The notes under the pieces were generated by a model, which was not told where the DNA came from, did not search any database, and saw only the letters and a list, made by a program, of their open reading frames with translations. Below, one piece after another: positions 1 to 9,577 of a stretch of DNA of 64,000 nt. This DNA is from an uncultured Porticoccus sp. (GTDB lineage: Bacteria; Pseudomonadota; Gammaproteobacteria; Pseudomonadales; Porticoccaceae): NCBI GenBank assembly GCA_947259505.1, contig CAMYLT010000008.1, positions 310,001 through 374,000 on the forward strand, written 5' to 3'. Position 1 is the first letter of the stretch. Each line of letters opens with the position of its first letter. The position numbers were made by a program, and so were the translations under genes.

Positions 1-70
1 GGCTCGGGGTCATGCTCGGTGCAGGGGCACAATCACGGTCAACCGCTGGCAAAGGAGATGAGCCATCATC

Positions 71-733
71 GTGAGTGTGGCGATTGATACACTTAGCCAT
101 ACGCTCAAAAATCTATTGCCCTCTGCCCGATTGCAGGAAACCACACTTTCCTTGAGTTCTCCCCTGCGGTTGATGCTGATTGATCCTGAGGGCATGGATG
201 TCCCCCTCAGTGGCGGAGAAACAGACGCCATTTTTGAAGCTCCTCCCTATTGGAGCTTTTGTTGGGGCAGCGGCAAGGCACTAGCTGACCGATTGTTGAT
301 GACTCCATCTCTGGTCCTGGGTAAAACTGTACTGGATTTTGGATGCGGTTCCGGCGTGGTGGCAGTTGCTGCTGCTTTAGCCGGGGCAAGGCGGGTAATT
401 GCCTGTGATCTTGATCCGATTGCGTTGGAAGCTGTGCGTATCAATGCTCGGCTCAATGACTGCAACATCGAAACCCTCGCCGATTTGAGTCTTTTGGAGG
501 AGTCCGTAGACCTGCTTCTGGCGGCCGATGTACTTTATGACCGAGATAATCTGGGGTTACTGCAAGTTTTTCGTCACTGTGCCCCCGAGGTCTTGCTGGC
601 TGATTCTCGTGTTCGAGATTTATGTGAACCGGGCTACCATTTACTTGATTCAACTGATGCCGTAACAGAACCGGATTTGGGTGAGCTGGACTCGGTTAGA
701 ACCGTGCGTTTCTACCGTGCCGAAAGAGACTAA
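71..733 (+). CDS. class I SAM-dependent methyltransferase (ETFB lysine methyltransferase / Nnt1-like)
   Basis: 220-aa ORF, GTG start; motif I 'VLDFGCGSGVVAVAAALAGA' and 'ACDLDPIALEAVRINARLN', 'LLLAADVLYD'. Confidence 0.85.
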   Translation: MSVAIDTLSHTLKNLLPSARLQETTLSLSSPLRLMLIDPEGMDVPLSGGETDAIFEAPPYWSFCWGSGKALADRLLMTPSLVLGKTVLDFGCGSGVVAVAAALAGARRVIACDLDPIALEAVRINARLNDCNIETLADLSLLEESVDLLLAADVLYDRDNLGLLQVFRHCAPEVLLADSRVRDLCEPGYHLLDSTDAVTEPDLGELDSVRTVRFYRAERD

Positions 734-845
734 GGCGACATGTTGAGGGCCCAGTGACGTTCTCGGAAAAGGCTGTTCCAGGCTCGACAAACCACATTGA
801 TGTACACTGCTTAATATTCGAGCATGGTAAACAAGGCAGCCTGAT

Positions 846-2024
846 ATGAATTCCAGCACCAAGCCAACGTTGCTTGCAACGGTGGAAAAGCTTGATCCGG
901 TCAAAGCGGCCGAGCTTCTAGGCACTGAACCCCAATCCAGCATTCAGAGTCTCCTTGCCCAGTTGCCGCCTGAGCGGGCACTGCTGATCGCGTCTCACTT
1001 GCCGGGGACGGCGACACGTGGTGAAGCAGAGACCACGGCCCTTGTCAGTGGCATAGAGGGCACGGTCGAGAAGTTGATGTCTCCCCCGCTAGGTGCGTTA
1101 CCGATGGATACCACGGTAGCGGGCGCCCTGGATTACATTGTTCATCTCAAGGAAGTATCCAGTATCACCTACATCTATGTGGTGGATGAGTTCTCTCATC
1201 TGATGGGTGTGGTTGCCATGCGCGACCTGTTGCTGGCGAGCCCTGCACAAACCCTTGCCGATATTATGACGGTTGAACCGTTTGCTTTTTCGCCAGGCAC
1301 CCATATGCCAGAGGCGATCAATGCCGCATTAAAGCGTCACTATCGTCTGTATCCCGTGGTGGGCAAGAACAACAAACTGATTGGTTTGGTGTTTAGTTGG
1401 AAGCTGTTCGAATATGTCGCGACAGAAATCAGTTCCCAGAGTGGATCAATGGTCGGTTTGGACCGGGAAGAGCGCGTGACCACCTCTATTCTCCAGTCTT
1501 TCCGAATGCGCCACCCATGGTTACAGGTCAATTTGCTCACTGCCTTTGCGGCCGCATTCGTGGTTGGGATGTTTGAAGACACCATTGCCCGCATTGTTGC
1601 CTTGGCAGTATTTTTACCTGTATTGGCAGGGCAGAGTGGCAATACCGGTTGTCAGGCCTTGGCTATCACGCTTAGGGGACTAACACTGGGGGAGCTTGGC
1701 GATTATCCAGTGAGGAAATTGCTGCAGAAGGAAATTGCCCTGGGAGCCATGAATGGGTTTGCTGTCGGCTTGGTTGCCGCGTTAGCTATGTGGTTATATG
1801 CGGGATACAGTGGAACAGAACAACCATTCTTACTTGCATTTGTTGTGTTGATCGCAATGGTTGGCGCTTGCGTTGGAAGTGGTATTTTTGGGGTTTTGGT
1901 TCCGCTGACCCTGCGGCGTATGGGGGCAGACCCTGCCATGGCCAGTAGTATTTTCCTGACCACCTTTACCGATATTCTGGGTATGGGGTTGATGTTGTTT
2001 CTGGCGACGGCCTTATTGTTGTAG
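846..2024 (+). CDS. mgtE: magnesium transporter MgtE family (CBS pair plus MgtE membrane domain)
   Basis: CBS-domain region followed by 'AGQSGNTGCQALAITLRGL' MgtE membrane motif; short N-terminal domain. Confidence 0.9.
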   Translation: MNSSTKPTLLATVEKLDPVKAAELLGTEPQSSIQSLLAQLPPERALLIASHLPGTATRGEAETTALVSGIEGTVEKLMSPPLGALPMDTTVAGALDYIVHLKEVSSITYIYVVDEFSHLMGVVAMRDLLLASPAQTLADIMTVEPFAFSPGTHMPEAINAALKRHYRLYPVVGKNNKLIGLVFSWKLFEYVATEISSQSGSMVGLDREERVTTSILQSFRMRHPWLQVNLLTAFAAAFVVGMFEDTIARIVALAVFLPVLAGQSGNTGCQALAITLRGLTLGELGDYPVRKLLQKEIALGAMNGFAVGLVAALAMWLYAGYSGTEQPFLLAFVVLIAMVGACVGSGIFGVLVPLTLRRMGADPAMASSIFLTTFTDILGMGLMLFLATALLL

Positions 2025-2058
2025 CAATGTGATCAAAAATATTATTTTGTTATCATAG

Positions 2059-2092
2059 GGGGTGTATAGGCCACTTGTGGCTATTCACACCC
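2059..2092. other. long imperfect hairpin downstream of mgtE
   Basis: GGGTGT-ATAGGCCAC tt GTGGCTATTCACACCC; nearly perfect arms, no T-tract. Confidence 0.5.
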
Positions 2093-2214
2093 ATCAGGAT
2101 CCATTTCGTTGTTCCTGTCGTAATAAGCTTAAATAAGTCAATTTCTAGTTTGAGTATTCTACTGCTTCTGTATTACTGTACCTGCCAATTCAAAGTACCG
2201 ACAAAGATAACGCT

Positions 2215-2958
2215 ATGAAAGACGTTCAATTAAAAAGTTACGATATCAAGCTTGAGGAAACGAACGCTGTTCCATGGGAAGAGTGGTTCGAGGAAATTGC
2301 CGAATTCAGTGCGAAACATGGTAACTGCATCGTGCCGCACGGCTTTAAAACCAAGTCCGGTCATTCACTCTGGCATTGGGTTGAGAAAGTCCGCCGCGAT
2401 TATGCAGAAGGAAACGTTTCCGAAGAACAATACAAACGTCTCGATGAACTGCATTTTATTTGGGACATGGAGGACCTTACCTGGGAAACCGGCTTCGCTG
2501 CCTTGCAAAACTACTATGACGAGTTTGGCGATTGTGTCGTTCCCCTTGGTTATCGTACTAAAGGCCGCTTTAGTCTCGGCTTATGGGTGAGCAACCAGCG
2601 CGAGTACGATGGTGTTTATCCCCGGGATAAATACCACCGACTTGCGGCGCTTGGATTTATCTGGAATTTGTTGGAGTACCGGTGGGAGAGGGGCTTTGCA
2701 GAGCTGAAAGTGTACAAAGCCACCCATGGAGACTGCCTGGTACCGAAAAAATATATCGTAGATGGTGATATGGACCTGGGCGCGTGGGTAACCAAACAGC
2801 GCGCAGATCTGCACTTCAATTTCCTCTCTGAGGAAAAAATGCATCGTCTGAATGAGATTGGCTTCTCCTGGGCGGCCACTGAAGGCAGTCCCTTGATCGT
2901 CATGCTGCCGAAAGATGGTTCGGAAGGACAGGGAGACGCCCGATCTAACCAGGGCTAG
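2215..2958 (+). CDS. stand-alone helicase-associated (HA) domain protein, three tandem HA repeats
   Basis: three ~68-aa units: 'WEEWFEEIAEFSAKHGNCIVPHGFKT...SLWHWVEKVRRDY', 'WETGFAALQNYYDEFGDCVVPLGYRT...SLGLWVSNQREY', 'WERGFAELKVYKATHGDCLVPKKYIV...DLGAWVTKQR'. Confidence 0.8.
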   Translation: MKDVQLKSYDIKLEETNAVPWEEWFEEIAEFSAKHGNCIVPHGFKTKSGHSLWHWVEKVRRDYAEGNVSEEQYKRLDELHFIWDMEDLTWETGFAALQNYYDEFGDCVVPLGYRTKGRFSLGLWVSNQREYDGVYPRDKYHRLAALGFIWNLLEYRWERGFAELKVYKATHGDCLVPKKYIVDGDMDLGAWVTKQRADLHFNFLSEEKMHRLNEIGFSWAATEGSPLIVMLPKDGSEGQGDARSNQG

Positions 2959-2993
2959 CCTGGCGTTAGGCGTGGTTCCTGCTATTACTGCAT

Positions 2994-3020
2994 AAAACAC
3001 CGCGAATATCGCGGTGTTTT
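2994..3020. terminator. putative bidirectional rho-independent terminator
   Basis: AAAACACCGCGAATATCGCGGTGTTTT palindrome between convergent genes. Confidence 0.8.
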
Positions 3021-3048
3021 GCTATGGGTGATCGGTTAGTAGTGTCTC

Positions 3049-3833
3049 TTACCAAAGGTAGAGACTCGCCTTTTTACCGATAATGTTCAATTCTGCATAC
3101 TCCTCACAGGCCCGGCTTGTCAGTCCATAGCAAACGAGCAGGGGGAGCAGGTGCTCTTCTCTCGGATGGCAGTACTTGGCATAGGGTGCCTGCGCCCAGT
3201 TTTCCAGCCGCCTGGCCCGCTCCACTTCATCGATTGAGTCCGTTGCACAGGTGTCGATCAACCAGGCTTCGAACTGTTCATTCATCTTCTTCGTCTGCTC
3301 GGTATCTTGAGCGAAAAATGCCTGCATGTTGTGGAAAGAGAATCCTGATCCGATAACGAGCAACTTGTCATGCTTCAAGCTGGCTAGCGCTCTTCCCATG
3401 CGCAGATGTTCAGCCGGGTCGAGGCTCTTCAGCAGGGACAGCTGCACACAGGGAATATCCGCGCCCGGATACATAATCTTCAAGGGAATAAACACCCCGT
3501 GATCCAAACCCCGTTCCTCATCAAGTTGGGCATTAAAACCGGCATCAACCAGGACCGCCTTTGTTTGCCTGGCCAGTGCGGGCTCACCGGGGCAGGGGTA
3601 TTGAATTGCGTAAGCGGCATCGGGAAAGCCTAATAGTCGTAAACCAGAGTGGGATTCGGGTTGGCGGTAATGGTCGGCGCGGCGGTCTCCCAATGGGCAC
3701 TGATGACCAGAATAGCCGAGGGCTTGCTGATCTTTTCGGTAATCCTGCGCAGGTGCTTAACCAGCTCAGTATGCTCAGAATCACCGAGCAGTGGGAGAGG
3801 GCCGCCACCGTGGGATAAAAATAGAATGCGCAT
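3049..3833 (-). pseudogene. DODA-type extradiol aromatic ring-opening dioxygenase (YgiD-like), frameshifted
   Basis: N-terminal part 'MRILFLSHGGGPLPLLGD...ISAHWETAAPTITANPNPTLVYDY' (ORF 3630..3860) continues in another frame as 'LLGFPDAAYAIQYPCPGEPALA...' (ORF 3049..3693); consistent with a 1-nt deletion near 3630. Confidence 0.8.
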
Positions 3834-3954
3834 GTCATCTCGCCTGAGCTTTTTGAACAAAAACGACCTGTGTTCAGAGTATATCCGGCACGTGCCTGTT
3901 GTCAGAACTCACCCGCAACAGCTTTCAAAAGGCACATATCAGGAATACCTGATT

Positions 3955-4186
3955 TCAGATCGCCATTCCAAACAGCACCTCAGTATTTGCTTGGGGACTG
4001 GTGGATACATGTTCTCCTGCGACCAGGTCGACAATCCCCGCGATCAGCACATCCGTCAAGGGGGTGTGCCGACAGCGGCGACGCCCAAAATCAGGCCCAC
4101 GCTAGAGGCAATAGCGTCATTGCGCTGAGCATGGCTGCCCCTGGTCAGTAGCTTTTGTGCATTCGGTCTCTTTCTGGGCGTCACAT
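3955..4186 (-). pseudogene. degraded VIT1/CCC1-family (vacuolar iron transporter-like) remnant
   Basis: minus-strand fragments in different frames: 'RPERDRMHKSY*PGAAMLSA', 'NDAIASSVGLILGVAAVGTP', 'LTDVLIAGIVDLVAGEHVSTSPQANTE', matching the family pattern '..WLRAAVLGANDGIVSTASLIVGVAAA...LIAG..LVAG..S...GEYVS.SSQ.DTE'. Confidence 0.6.
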
Positions 4187-4320
4187 AACGTCTTCTTTGT
4201 TAATGGGTAAGCATAACCATTAGAACGGTATAAGCTGGTTCAATTTGAACACAAGATAAAGCGGGTGACCTCAAACGACCGTTGCCACTTTTGAAGTTTC
4301 AGGGCGTGAGGATCGAGAGA

Positions 4321-4365
4321 GGCTAGAGAGGCTAGAGAGGCTAGAGAGGCTAGAGGGGCTAGAGG
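4321..4365. repeat. 9-bp tandem repeat, five copies of GGCTAGAG(A/G)
   Basis: ggctagaga x3 then ggctagagg x2, read directly. Confidence 0.95.
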
Positions 4366-4470
4366 GGCGGGGTGGCTTCGACCACAGCGAAGACATAAAG
4401 AAGGCGTATAGCTTTATAGCGCCAAAAATTCTAAGGCTTGGACGGCATTTTAATAGGGGGAGGACATTTT

Positions 4471-4668
4471 TTAAGGTTTGACAACAACTTGCCAGAACTC
4501 ACCGCTCCAATCAACGCGGAGTTTGGTGGTTTTGAAGCTGTGTTGGAAATAACCAACGAACAATGTGCCATCGTCATGAATATTGTATACCTGACATTCA
4601 ACAGCTTCCGAATCGGGAGCTGTTTTTACCATAATCCAGTCACGACGTTGTACATTTGGTCGTTCCAT
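4471..4668 (-). CDS. small uncharacterised protein (65 aa)
   Basis: ATG at 4666-4668 preceded by GAGGTGG-like [67 protein letters not shown]. Confidence 0.6.
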   Translation of the reverse strand: MERPNVQRRDWIMVKTAPDSEAVECQVYNIHDDGTLFVGYFQHSFKTTKLRVDWSGEFWQVVVKP

Positions 4669-4722
4669 TTTTCCACCTCGGTTATCTTTTTTATGGTGGG
4701 CTGTTCCCACTTGTTCTGGCTC

Positions 4723-4750
4723 AAAAAAAAGCCCTTGTATAACAAGGGCT
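4723..4750 (-). terminator. rho-independent terminator after tRNA-Ser
   Basis: minus strand AGCCCTTGTTATACAAGGGCTTTTTTTT. Confidence 0.85.
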
Positions 4751-4757
4751 ATCAATT

Positions 4758-4845
4758 TGGCGGAGGGACAGGGATTCGAACCCTGGGTACCTCTCGATAC
4801 GCCGGTTTTCAAGACCGGTGCTTTCAACCGCTCAGCCATCCCTCC
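4758..4845 (-). tRNA. tRNA-Ser(UGA)
   Basis: GGAGGGATGGCTGAGCGG...CACCGGTCTTGAAAACCGGCG...GGTTCGAATCCCTGTCCCTCCGCCA; anticodon TGA, long variable arm, encoded CCA. Confidence 0.96.
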
Positions 4846-4986
4846 TGTAACTTTTTTGTGTGGCTTCGTGTCCAGGAAACTCCGAAGTTCACATCCGGGT
4901 GTCCCCGGAAAAGAGCGGCAGATTATACAGCGGATTCCTTTCCTTACAAGGCCGAACCCGCTGTCATTTCGCCTTTCTTACCAAGC

Positions 4987-7947
4987 TCAGCTGTTCCCGC
5001 CCTGTGAGATAGCAGATTGGTCCCCGGACTCGTTGTGTTGGTCGTCAGTTGACGGCGACGTGCTGGGTTTTGGTACCGCTTTTGCGCGCGGATCATTGGC
5101 CGCTCTGGTGAAATCATTCGGTTTAACCTCAACCGGCGAGGGCAGGGATGTATCCAGAGGCTGCGGCAACGGCTTGGAGCGAATATCGGTTACCACATTG
5201 ACCTGACCTACAGGGCGTGGTGCCAACCTGGGATCATTGCTGGCCCTGGTTGTTGGCGGCTCTAAGGCTGCTTCCGTGTTCTGTGCGGGTGCCTCTGTGG
5301 GTAGTTCTATTGCCGGTGCTGCTGCCACTGTGTCGGCTGAGGGTGGATTTGATACCGCTTCTTCAATATTTGCTTCTGGAACAGTTTCTTCCGCCGGTGT
5401 TTCAACAGCCGCAGGAGCAAAGTCGTCAGCGACGACTTTAGCCTCAGTTTCAATCTCTTCTGTGGGGGCCGTTGTTTCCGGTGCCGCTTCAGCAGCCGTG
5501 TCTTGCTTCTCATTCTGTGCTACAGCTTGAGGTGCGTCCGTCGCTGTTAACACCGGTTGAACAGCCTCAGTGATCTCCTCAGATGCAGCTGATGGCAAAG
5601 CAGTGTGATCTGTTGCTGCAGGCTCTATGGATTGCTCAATGGGTTGTGCATCGTTATCCGTGTCAATCTGAGCCAATGTGAAGACGTCGGCTGTGTTTTC
5701 TGCGGGGGTTTCTCCACTGCTTTCAGGTGCCTTGGTAGCCACTTCGGTTACAGCTGCTCGAGACTCATCAGCAGTTTGGGTGCTTTTCGTCTCGGTTGAC
5801 GTGTCAGGCATACCAGTGGTGGTATCTGTTGGTGCAGCATCAGTTCCCATGGCAGTGATCAGTTCTGCTGGAACTTCACGGCGTTGACGTCTCTGGCGCG
5901 GATTGCGGCGCTTGTCGCCTTCGCGTCGCGGCGGGCGATTGCTTGTGCTCGTCTCGGCTTCGGTGGCTGTTGGCGAGATAGTCGCTTCAGATTGCTGTTC
6001 CGGGCGAGGTTTTCTGGGCTGCTGTTCGCGCCGTGACTTTTGCTCTTCAGGCTGTTGTTGACTGCCGCGTTGTTGCTGTTGGCTGTCACGCTGCCCAGAT
6101 CTTGGCCCCTGGCGGCCACGATTACGACCATTGCGACGATCATCCGGACGGCGATTGCGGCCCTGAGATCTCTGATCATCGCGCCCAGACCGAGTGTCTG
6201 AAGCTTTTTTCTGGGGGGCTTGTGGTTCTTTGCTCCCAAACAAAAATTTCTTCAATCGCTGCAGCAAGCCTGGCTGTTTGTCAGCAGCCTGGTCTTTTTT
6301 GGCGCTGACCGGTTTTTCAACCGGAGTGGGTGCTGGTTGCGACGGCGTCAGCGTTTGAACGGCAGGCTGTGGTGCTGGGGGAACCGGTTTTACCAGGTCG
6401 TCATCCTGACTGATAAATTCTTCAGACAGTGTGTTGGTCAGGCGATAGCTGTATTCGCTGGTCACACCATCCTGTTCGCGAATGCGTTTTACCTCAAAAT
6501 GAGGTGTTTCCAGTCGCTCATCGGGGATAACCACTATTTTGGAACCGTGGCGCTTTTCTATCTCAAAAACTTCTTTGCGTTTTTCATTTAGCAAGAAGGT
6601 GGCAACTGAAACTGGGGTTATGGCGCGGATTTCAGCACTGAATTCTTTTTGTGCTTCTTCTTCAACCAATCTGAGAATGGACAGCGCCAGAGAGCGGGTG
6701 CCACGAATGGTGCCCTGTCCCAAGCAGCGTGGGCAGACTTTTGAAGTGGTTTCTTCCAGAGAGGGGCGTAGACGCTGGCGGGACATTTCCAGCAGGCCAA
6801 AACGGGAGATACGACCAACCTGAACCCTGGCTCGGTCAAGCTCCAGGGCATCGCGCATACGGTTTTCCACTTCGCGCTGGTTTTTGGTGGAGCTCATGTC
6901 GATAAAGTCGATGACTACCAGCCCGCCGACATCGCGCAAGCGCAGTTGTCGGGTAATTTCATCAGCAGCTTCCAGATTGGTGCGTAGTGCCGTTTCCTCA
7001 ATATCTCCACCACGCGTGGCACGGGCGGAGTTGATATCGATAGAAACCAGTGCTTCAGTCACATCAATGACAATAGAGCCGCCGGAGGGCAGCTTAACTT
7101 CGCGCTCAAAAGCGGTTTCGATCTGGTTTTCAATTTGATAGCGGTTGAAAAGGGGGAGAGGGTCTTCATAAAACTTAACCCGGCTTTGGAAGTTGGGCAT
7201 AACTTGCTTGATAAAGGCCGATGCCAGGTCGAAAGCTTCGCGGTTATCCACGATGACTTCGCCCACGTCCTGGCGCAGGTAGTCGCGCACGGCACGAATG
7301 ATGACGTTGCTTTCCTGGAATAAGAAGTGTGGGGCCTTGGCTTTGTTGGCCTCCTCGCGGATGGTTTCCCACAACTGAAGCAGGTAATCCAGATCCCACT
7401 GAAGTTCTTCAGCAGAACGACCGATGCCAGCAGTGCGCACGATAACACCCATGCCGGGAGGGGTGTTCAGGTCGCGCATGGCAGTTTTCAGGTCGGTACG
7501 CTCATCGCCTTCAATGCGTCGGGAAATCCCGCCTGCCCTTGGGTTATTCGGCATCAGAACCATGTAGCGGCCGGCGAGACTGATAAAGGTGGTGAGTGCC
7601 GCGCCTTTATTGCCGCGTTCTTCCTTGTCGACTTGGACGACAACTTCGGTGCCTTCCCGGATTACGTCCTGAATTTTGATACGACCTTCAACTTCGGATG
7701 TTTTTTTGGAGAAGTATTCGCGGGATATTTCTTTGAGGGGGAGAAAGCCGTGGCGTTCGGCGCCGTAGTCTACAAAGGCAGCCTCGAGGCTAGGTTCTAC
7801 CCGGGTGATCTTGCCTTTGTATATGTTGGCCTTGCGCTGTTCCCTGGTGCGATTTTCAAGGTCCAGGTCATACAGTCGTTGTCCATCGACCAGTGCCACC
7901 CTCAGCTCTTCGGGCTGGGAGGCGTTAATAAGCATGCGTTTCATCAA
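4987..7947 (-). CDS. rne: ribonuclease E
   Basis: 986 aa; '[30 protein letters not shown]', S1 and catalytic domains, '[11 protein letters not shown]' Zn-link, R/Q/A-rich C-terminal scaffold. Confidence 0.97.
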   Translation of the reverse strand: MMKRMLINASQPEELRVALVDGQRLYDLDLENRTREQRKANIYKGKITRVEPSLEAAFVDYGAERHGFLPLKEISREYFSKKTSEVEGRIKIQDVIREGTEVVVQVDKEERGNKGAALTTFISLAGRYMVLMPNNPRAGGISRRIEGDERTDLKTAMRDLNTPPGMGVIVRTAGIGRSAEELQWDLDYLLQLWETIREEANKAKAPHFLFQESNVIIRAVRDYLRQDVGEVIVDNREAFDLASAFIKQVMPNFQSRVKFYEDPLPLFNRYQIENQIETAFEREVKLPSGGSIVIDVTEALVSIDINSARATRGGDIEETALRTNLEAADEITRQLRLRDVGGLVVIDFIDMSSTKNQREVENRMRDALELDRARVQVGRISRFGLLEMSRQRLRPSLEETTSKVCPRCLGQGTIRGTRSLALSILRLVEEEAQKEFSAEIRAITPVSVATFLLNEKRKEVFEIEKRHGSKIVVIPDERLETPHFEVKRIREQDGVTSEYSYRLTNTLSEEFISQDDDLVKPVPPAPQPAVQTLTPSQPAPTPVEKPVSAKKDQAADKQPGLLQRLKKFLFGSKEPQAPQKKASDTRSGRDDQRSQGRNRRPDDRRNGRNRGRQGPRSGQRDSQQQQRGSQQQPEEQKSRREQQPRKPRPEQQSEATISPTATEAETSTSNRPPRREGDKRRNPRQRRQRREVPAELITAMGTDAAPTDTTTGMPDTSTETKSTQTADESRAAVTEVATKAPESSGETPAENTADVFTLAQIDTDNDAQPIEQSIEPAATDHTALPSAASEEITEAVQPVLTATDAPQAVAQNEKQDTAAEAAPETTAPTEEIETEAKVVADDFAPAAVETPAEETVPEANIEEAVSNPPSADTVAAAPAIELPTEAPAQNTEAALEPPTTRASNDPRLAPRPVGQVNVVTDIRSKPLPQPLDTSLPSPVEVKPNDFTRAANDPRAKAVPKPSTSPSTDDQHNESGDQSAISQGGNS

Positions 7948-8624
7948 GTTTTCCTAATGTCTTGCGCGTAGCAAGCACAGGAGTACTGCTGAAATAAGAA
8001 CAGCGTGCGTACAAAAACGGGGCAATAGCAACGTGGATTAGCTAAAATCTAATTAAATAAGGTATTTAACCTGTTGATTTTCCATGTATTGCCGTTATCA
8101 GTCACTGAATCTGTCCGGTGTTACCTTCGAGTGTTGGTTCTGATTGTCTTGTCGCTAATTGTTCGGTGGTGGCAGAAGACTACTCTGTTAAGTCTCGATG
8201 CTGTTGCTCTAACATCCGTGCCTCATTTGTGTGTCGGGCAGGAAGGCATTAGCCGGTCTTATGCCATCGTCTGAACGGTACTGATGTTCAATATATTGTG
8301 CAGTAACTTCTGCGCTATCAGCGCGGTTTTGCTATGACAGCTGCGGTAAATCTTCAGTGCAGCTGCCGGAATTAATCAAAAGGTGTGGGCTTGCGCCGCG
8401 TTGGCCCGGTCTTTTAATGAAGCTCTACGTCTGGATAGCCTGTATATCAGGGCGTATCCGGTGAGTCCGGTACAACGAAGCGAGAATATATCAGGTATGC
8501 GCCATCGCTTCAATTTATGAAAGGTGATTTGTGTCGATAATCTTATGATTCCGGAGGGTTTTTTCTGGTGTCTCTGCCTGGCACTGCTGCTAGAATGGCG
8601 ACCTTTCCGTTCCAAGACAGCCTC

Positions 8625-9572
8625 ATGTCCGATATAAGTAATAAGCCCGTTTCAGTTCAGATGATCGAGATAACCGAGCATCATGCCGGACAACGTATCG
8701 ATAATTTCTTGATCACCTTTCTCAAGGGTGTGCCCAAATCCCGTATCTACAGAATTGTCCGTAAAGGGGAGGTGCGGGTGAATCGCTCCAGGGTCAAAGC
8801 GGAGTATCGCCTGCAAGAGGGTGATCTGGTGCGTGTGCCGCCTGTCAGGGTGGCCGAGCGGGAGGTGCCTGCCGGGCCTAGCCCCAGACTGCAACAATTG
8901 CTGGAACAAAGTGTTGTCTATGAAGATGAAGGCTTGCTGGTGATTGACAAGCCTGCTGGCTTGGCGGTCCACGGTGGTAGTGGCGTCAGTCTTGGTCTTA
9001 TTGAATCGCTCAGGGCTGCACGACCTAATCAGCCTTTCCTTGAGCTGGTCCATCGACTGGATAGGGAGACATCGGGATGTCTTCTGGTGGCCAAAAAGCG
9101 CTCTGCGCTGCGACATCTTCAGGAGGAGATGCGAGCAGGGCGTGTATTGAAGGTTTATCAGGCCTTGGCCTGTGGTCGTTGGCCCAAGGGCATGAAGCGT
9201 GTCAGCGTCCCTTTGCGCAAGAATGAGCTCAAGTCTGGCGAGCGGATAGTAAAGGTTGATCCGGAGGGCAAAGCTTCGGTAACCCATTTTGCAGTACTGC
9301 GGCGTTTTGATCGCCATACCTTAGTTGAAGCGACCCTGGAGACAGGCAGGACACACCAGATACGTGTGCATAGCCAGTTTGTTGGCTGTCCCTTGGCAGG
9401 AGATGATAAATACGGCGATGATGAATGTAATCGCCAGCTCAAAACCTTGGGTTTGAAACGCATGTTTCTTCATGCCGGAAAGCTGGCGTTTACCAGCCCC
9501 TCTGGAACGAAACTGAAAGTCGAGTCACCCTTGCCGGTGGAATTGGCGTCAGTGTTGGAAAAGTTAGGATAG
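8625..9572 (+). CDS. rluC: 23S rRNA pseudouridine synthase RluC
   Basis: S4 domain plus 'LVHRLDRETSGCLLVAKK'; start chosen at MSDISNKPVSVQ. Confidence 0.93.
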   Translation: MSDISNKPVSVQMIEITEHHAGQRIDNFLITFLKGVPKSRIYRIVRKGEVRVNRSRVKAEYRLQEGDLVRVPPVRVAEREVPAGPSPRLQQLLEQSVVYEDEGLLVIDKPAGLAVHGGSGVSLGLIESLRAARPNQPFLELVHRLDRETSGCLLVAKKRSALRHLQEEMRAGRVLKVYQALACGRWPKGMKRVSVPLRKNELKSGERIVKVDPEGKASVTHFAVLRRFDRHTLVEATLETGRTHQIRVHSQFVGCPLAGDDKYGDDECNRQLKTLGLKRMFLHAGKLAFTSPSGTKLKVESPLPVELASVLEKLG

Positions 9573-9577
9573 CAGCT

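Noticed and set aside
3649-4151. Plus-strand ORFs 3649..4128 and 3870..4151
   Set aside because: No domain signal; minus strand carries the dioxygenase N-terminus and VIT-like remnant.
5217-5887. Ala/Ser/Val-rich plus-strand ORFs opposite the rne C-terminus
   Set aside because: Explained by biased codon composition of the RNase E scaffold region on the other strand.
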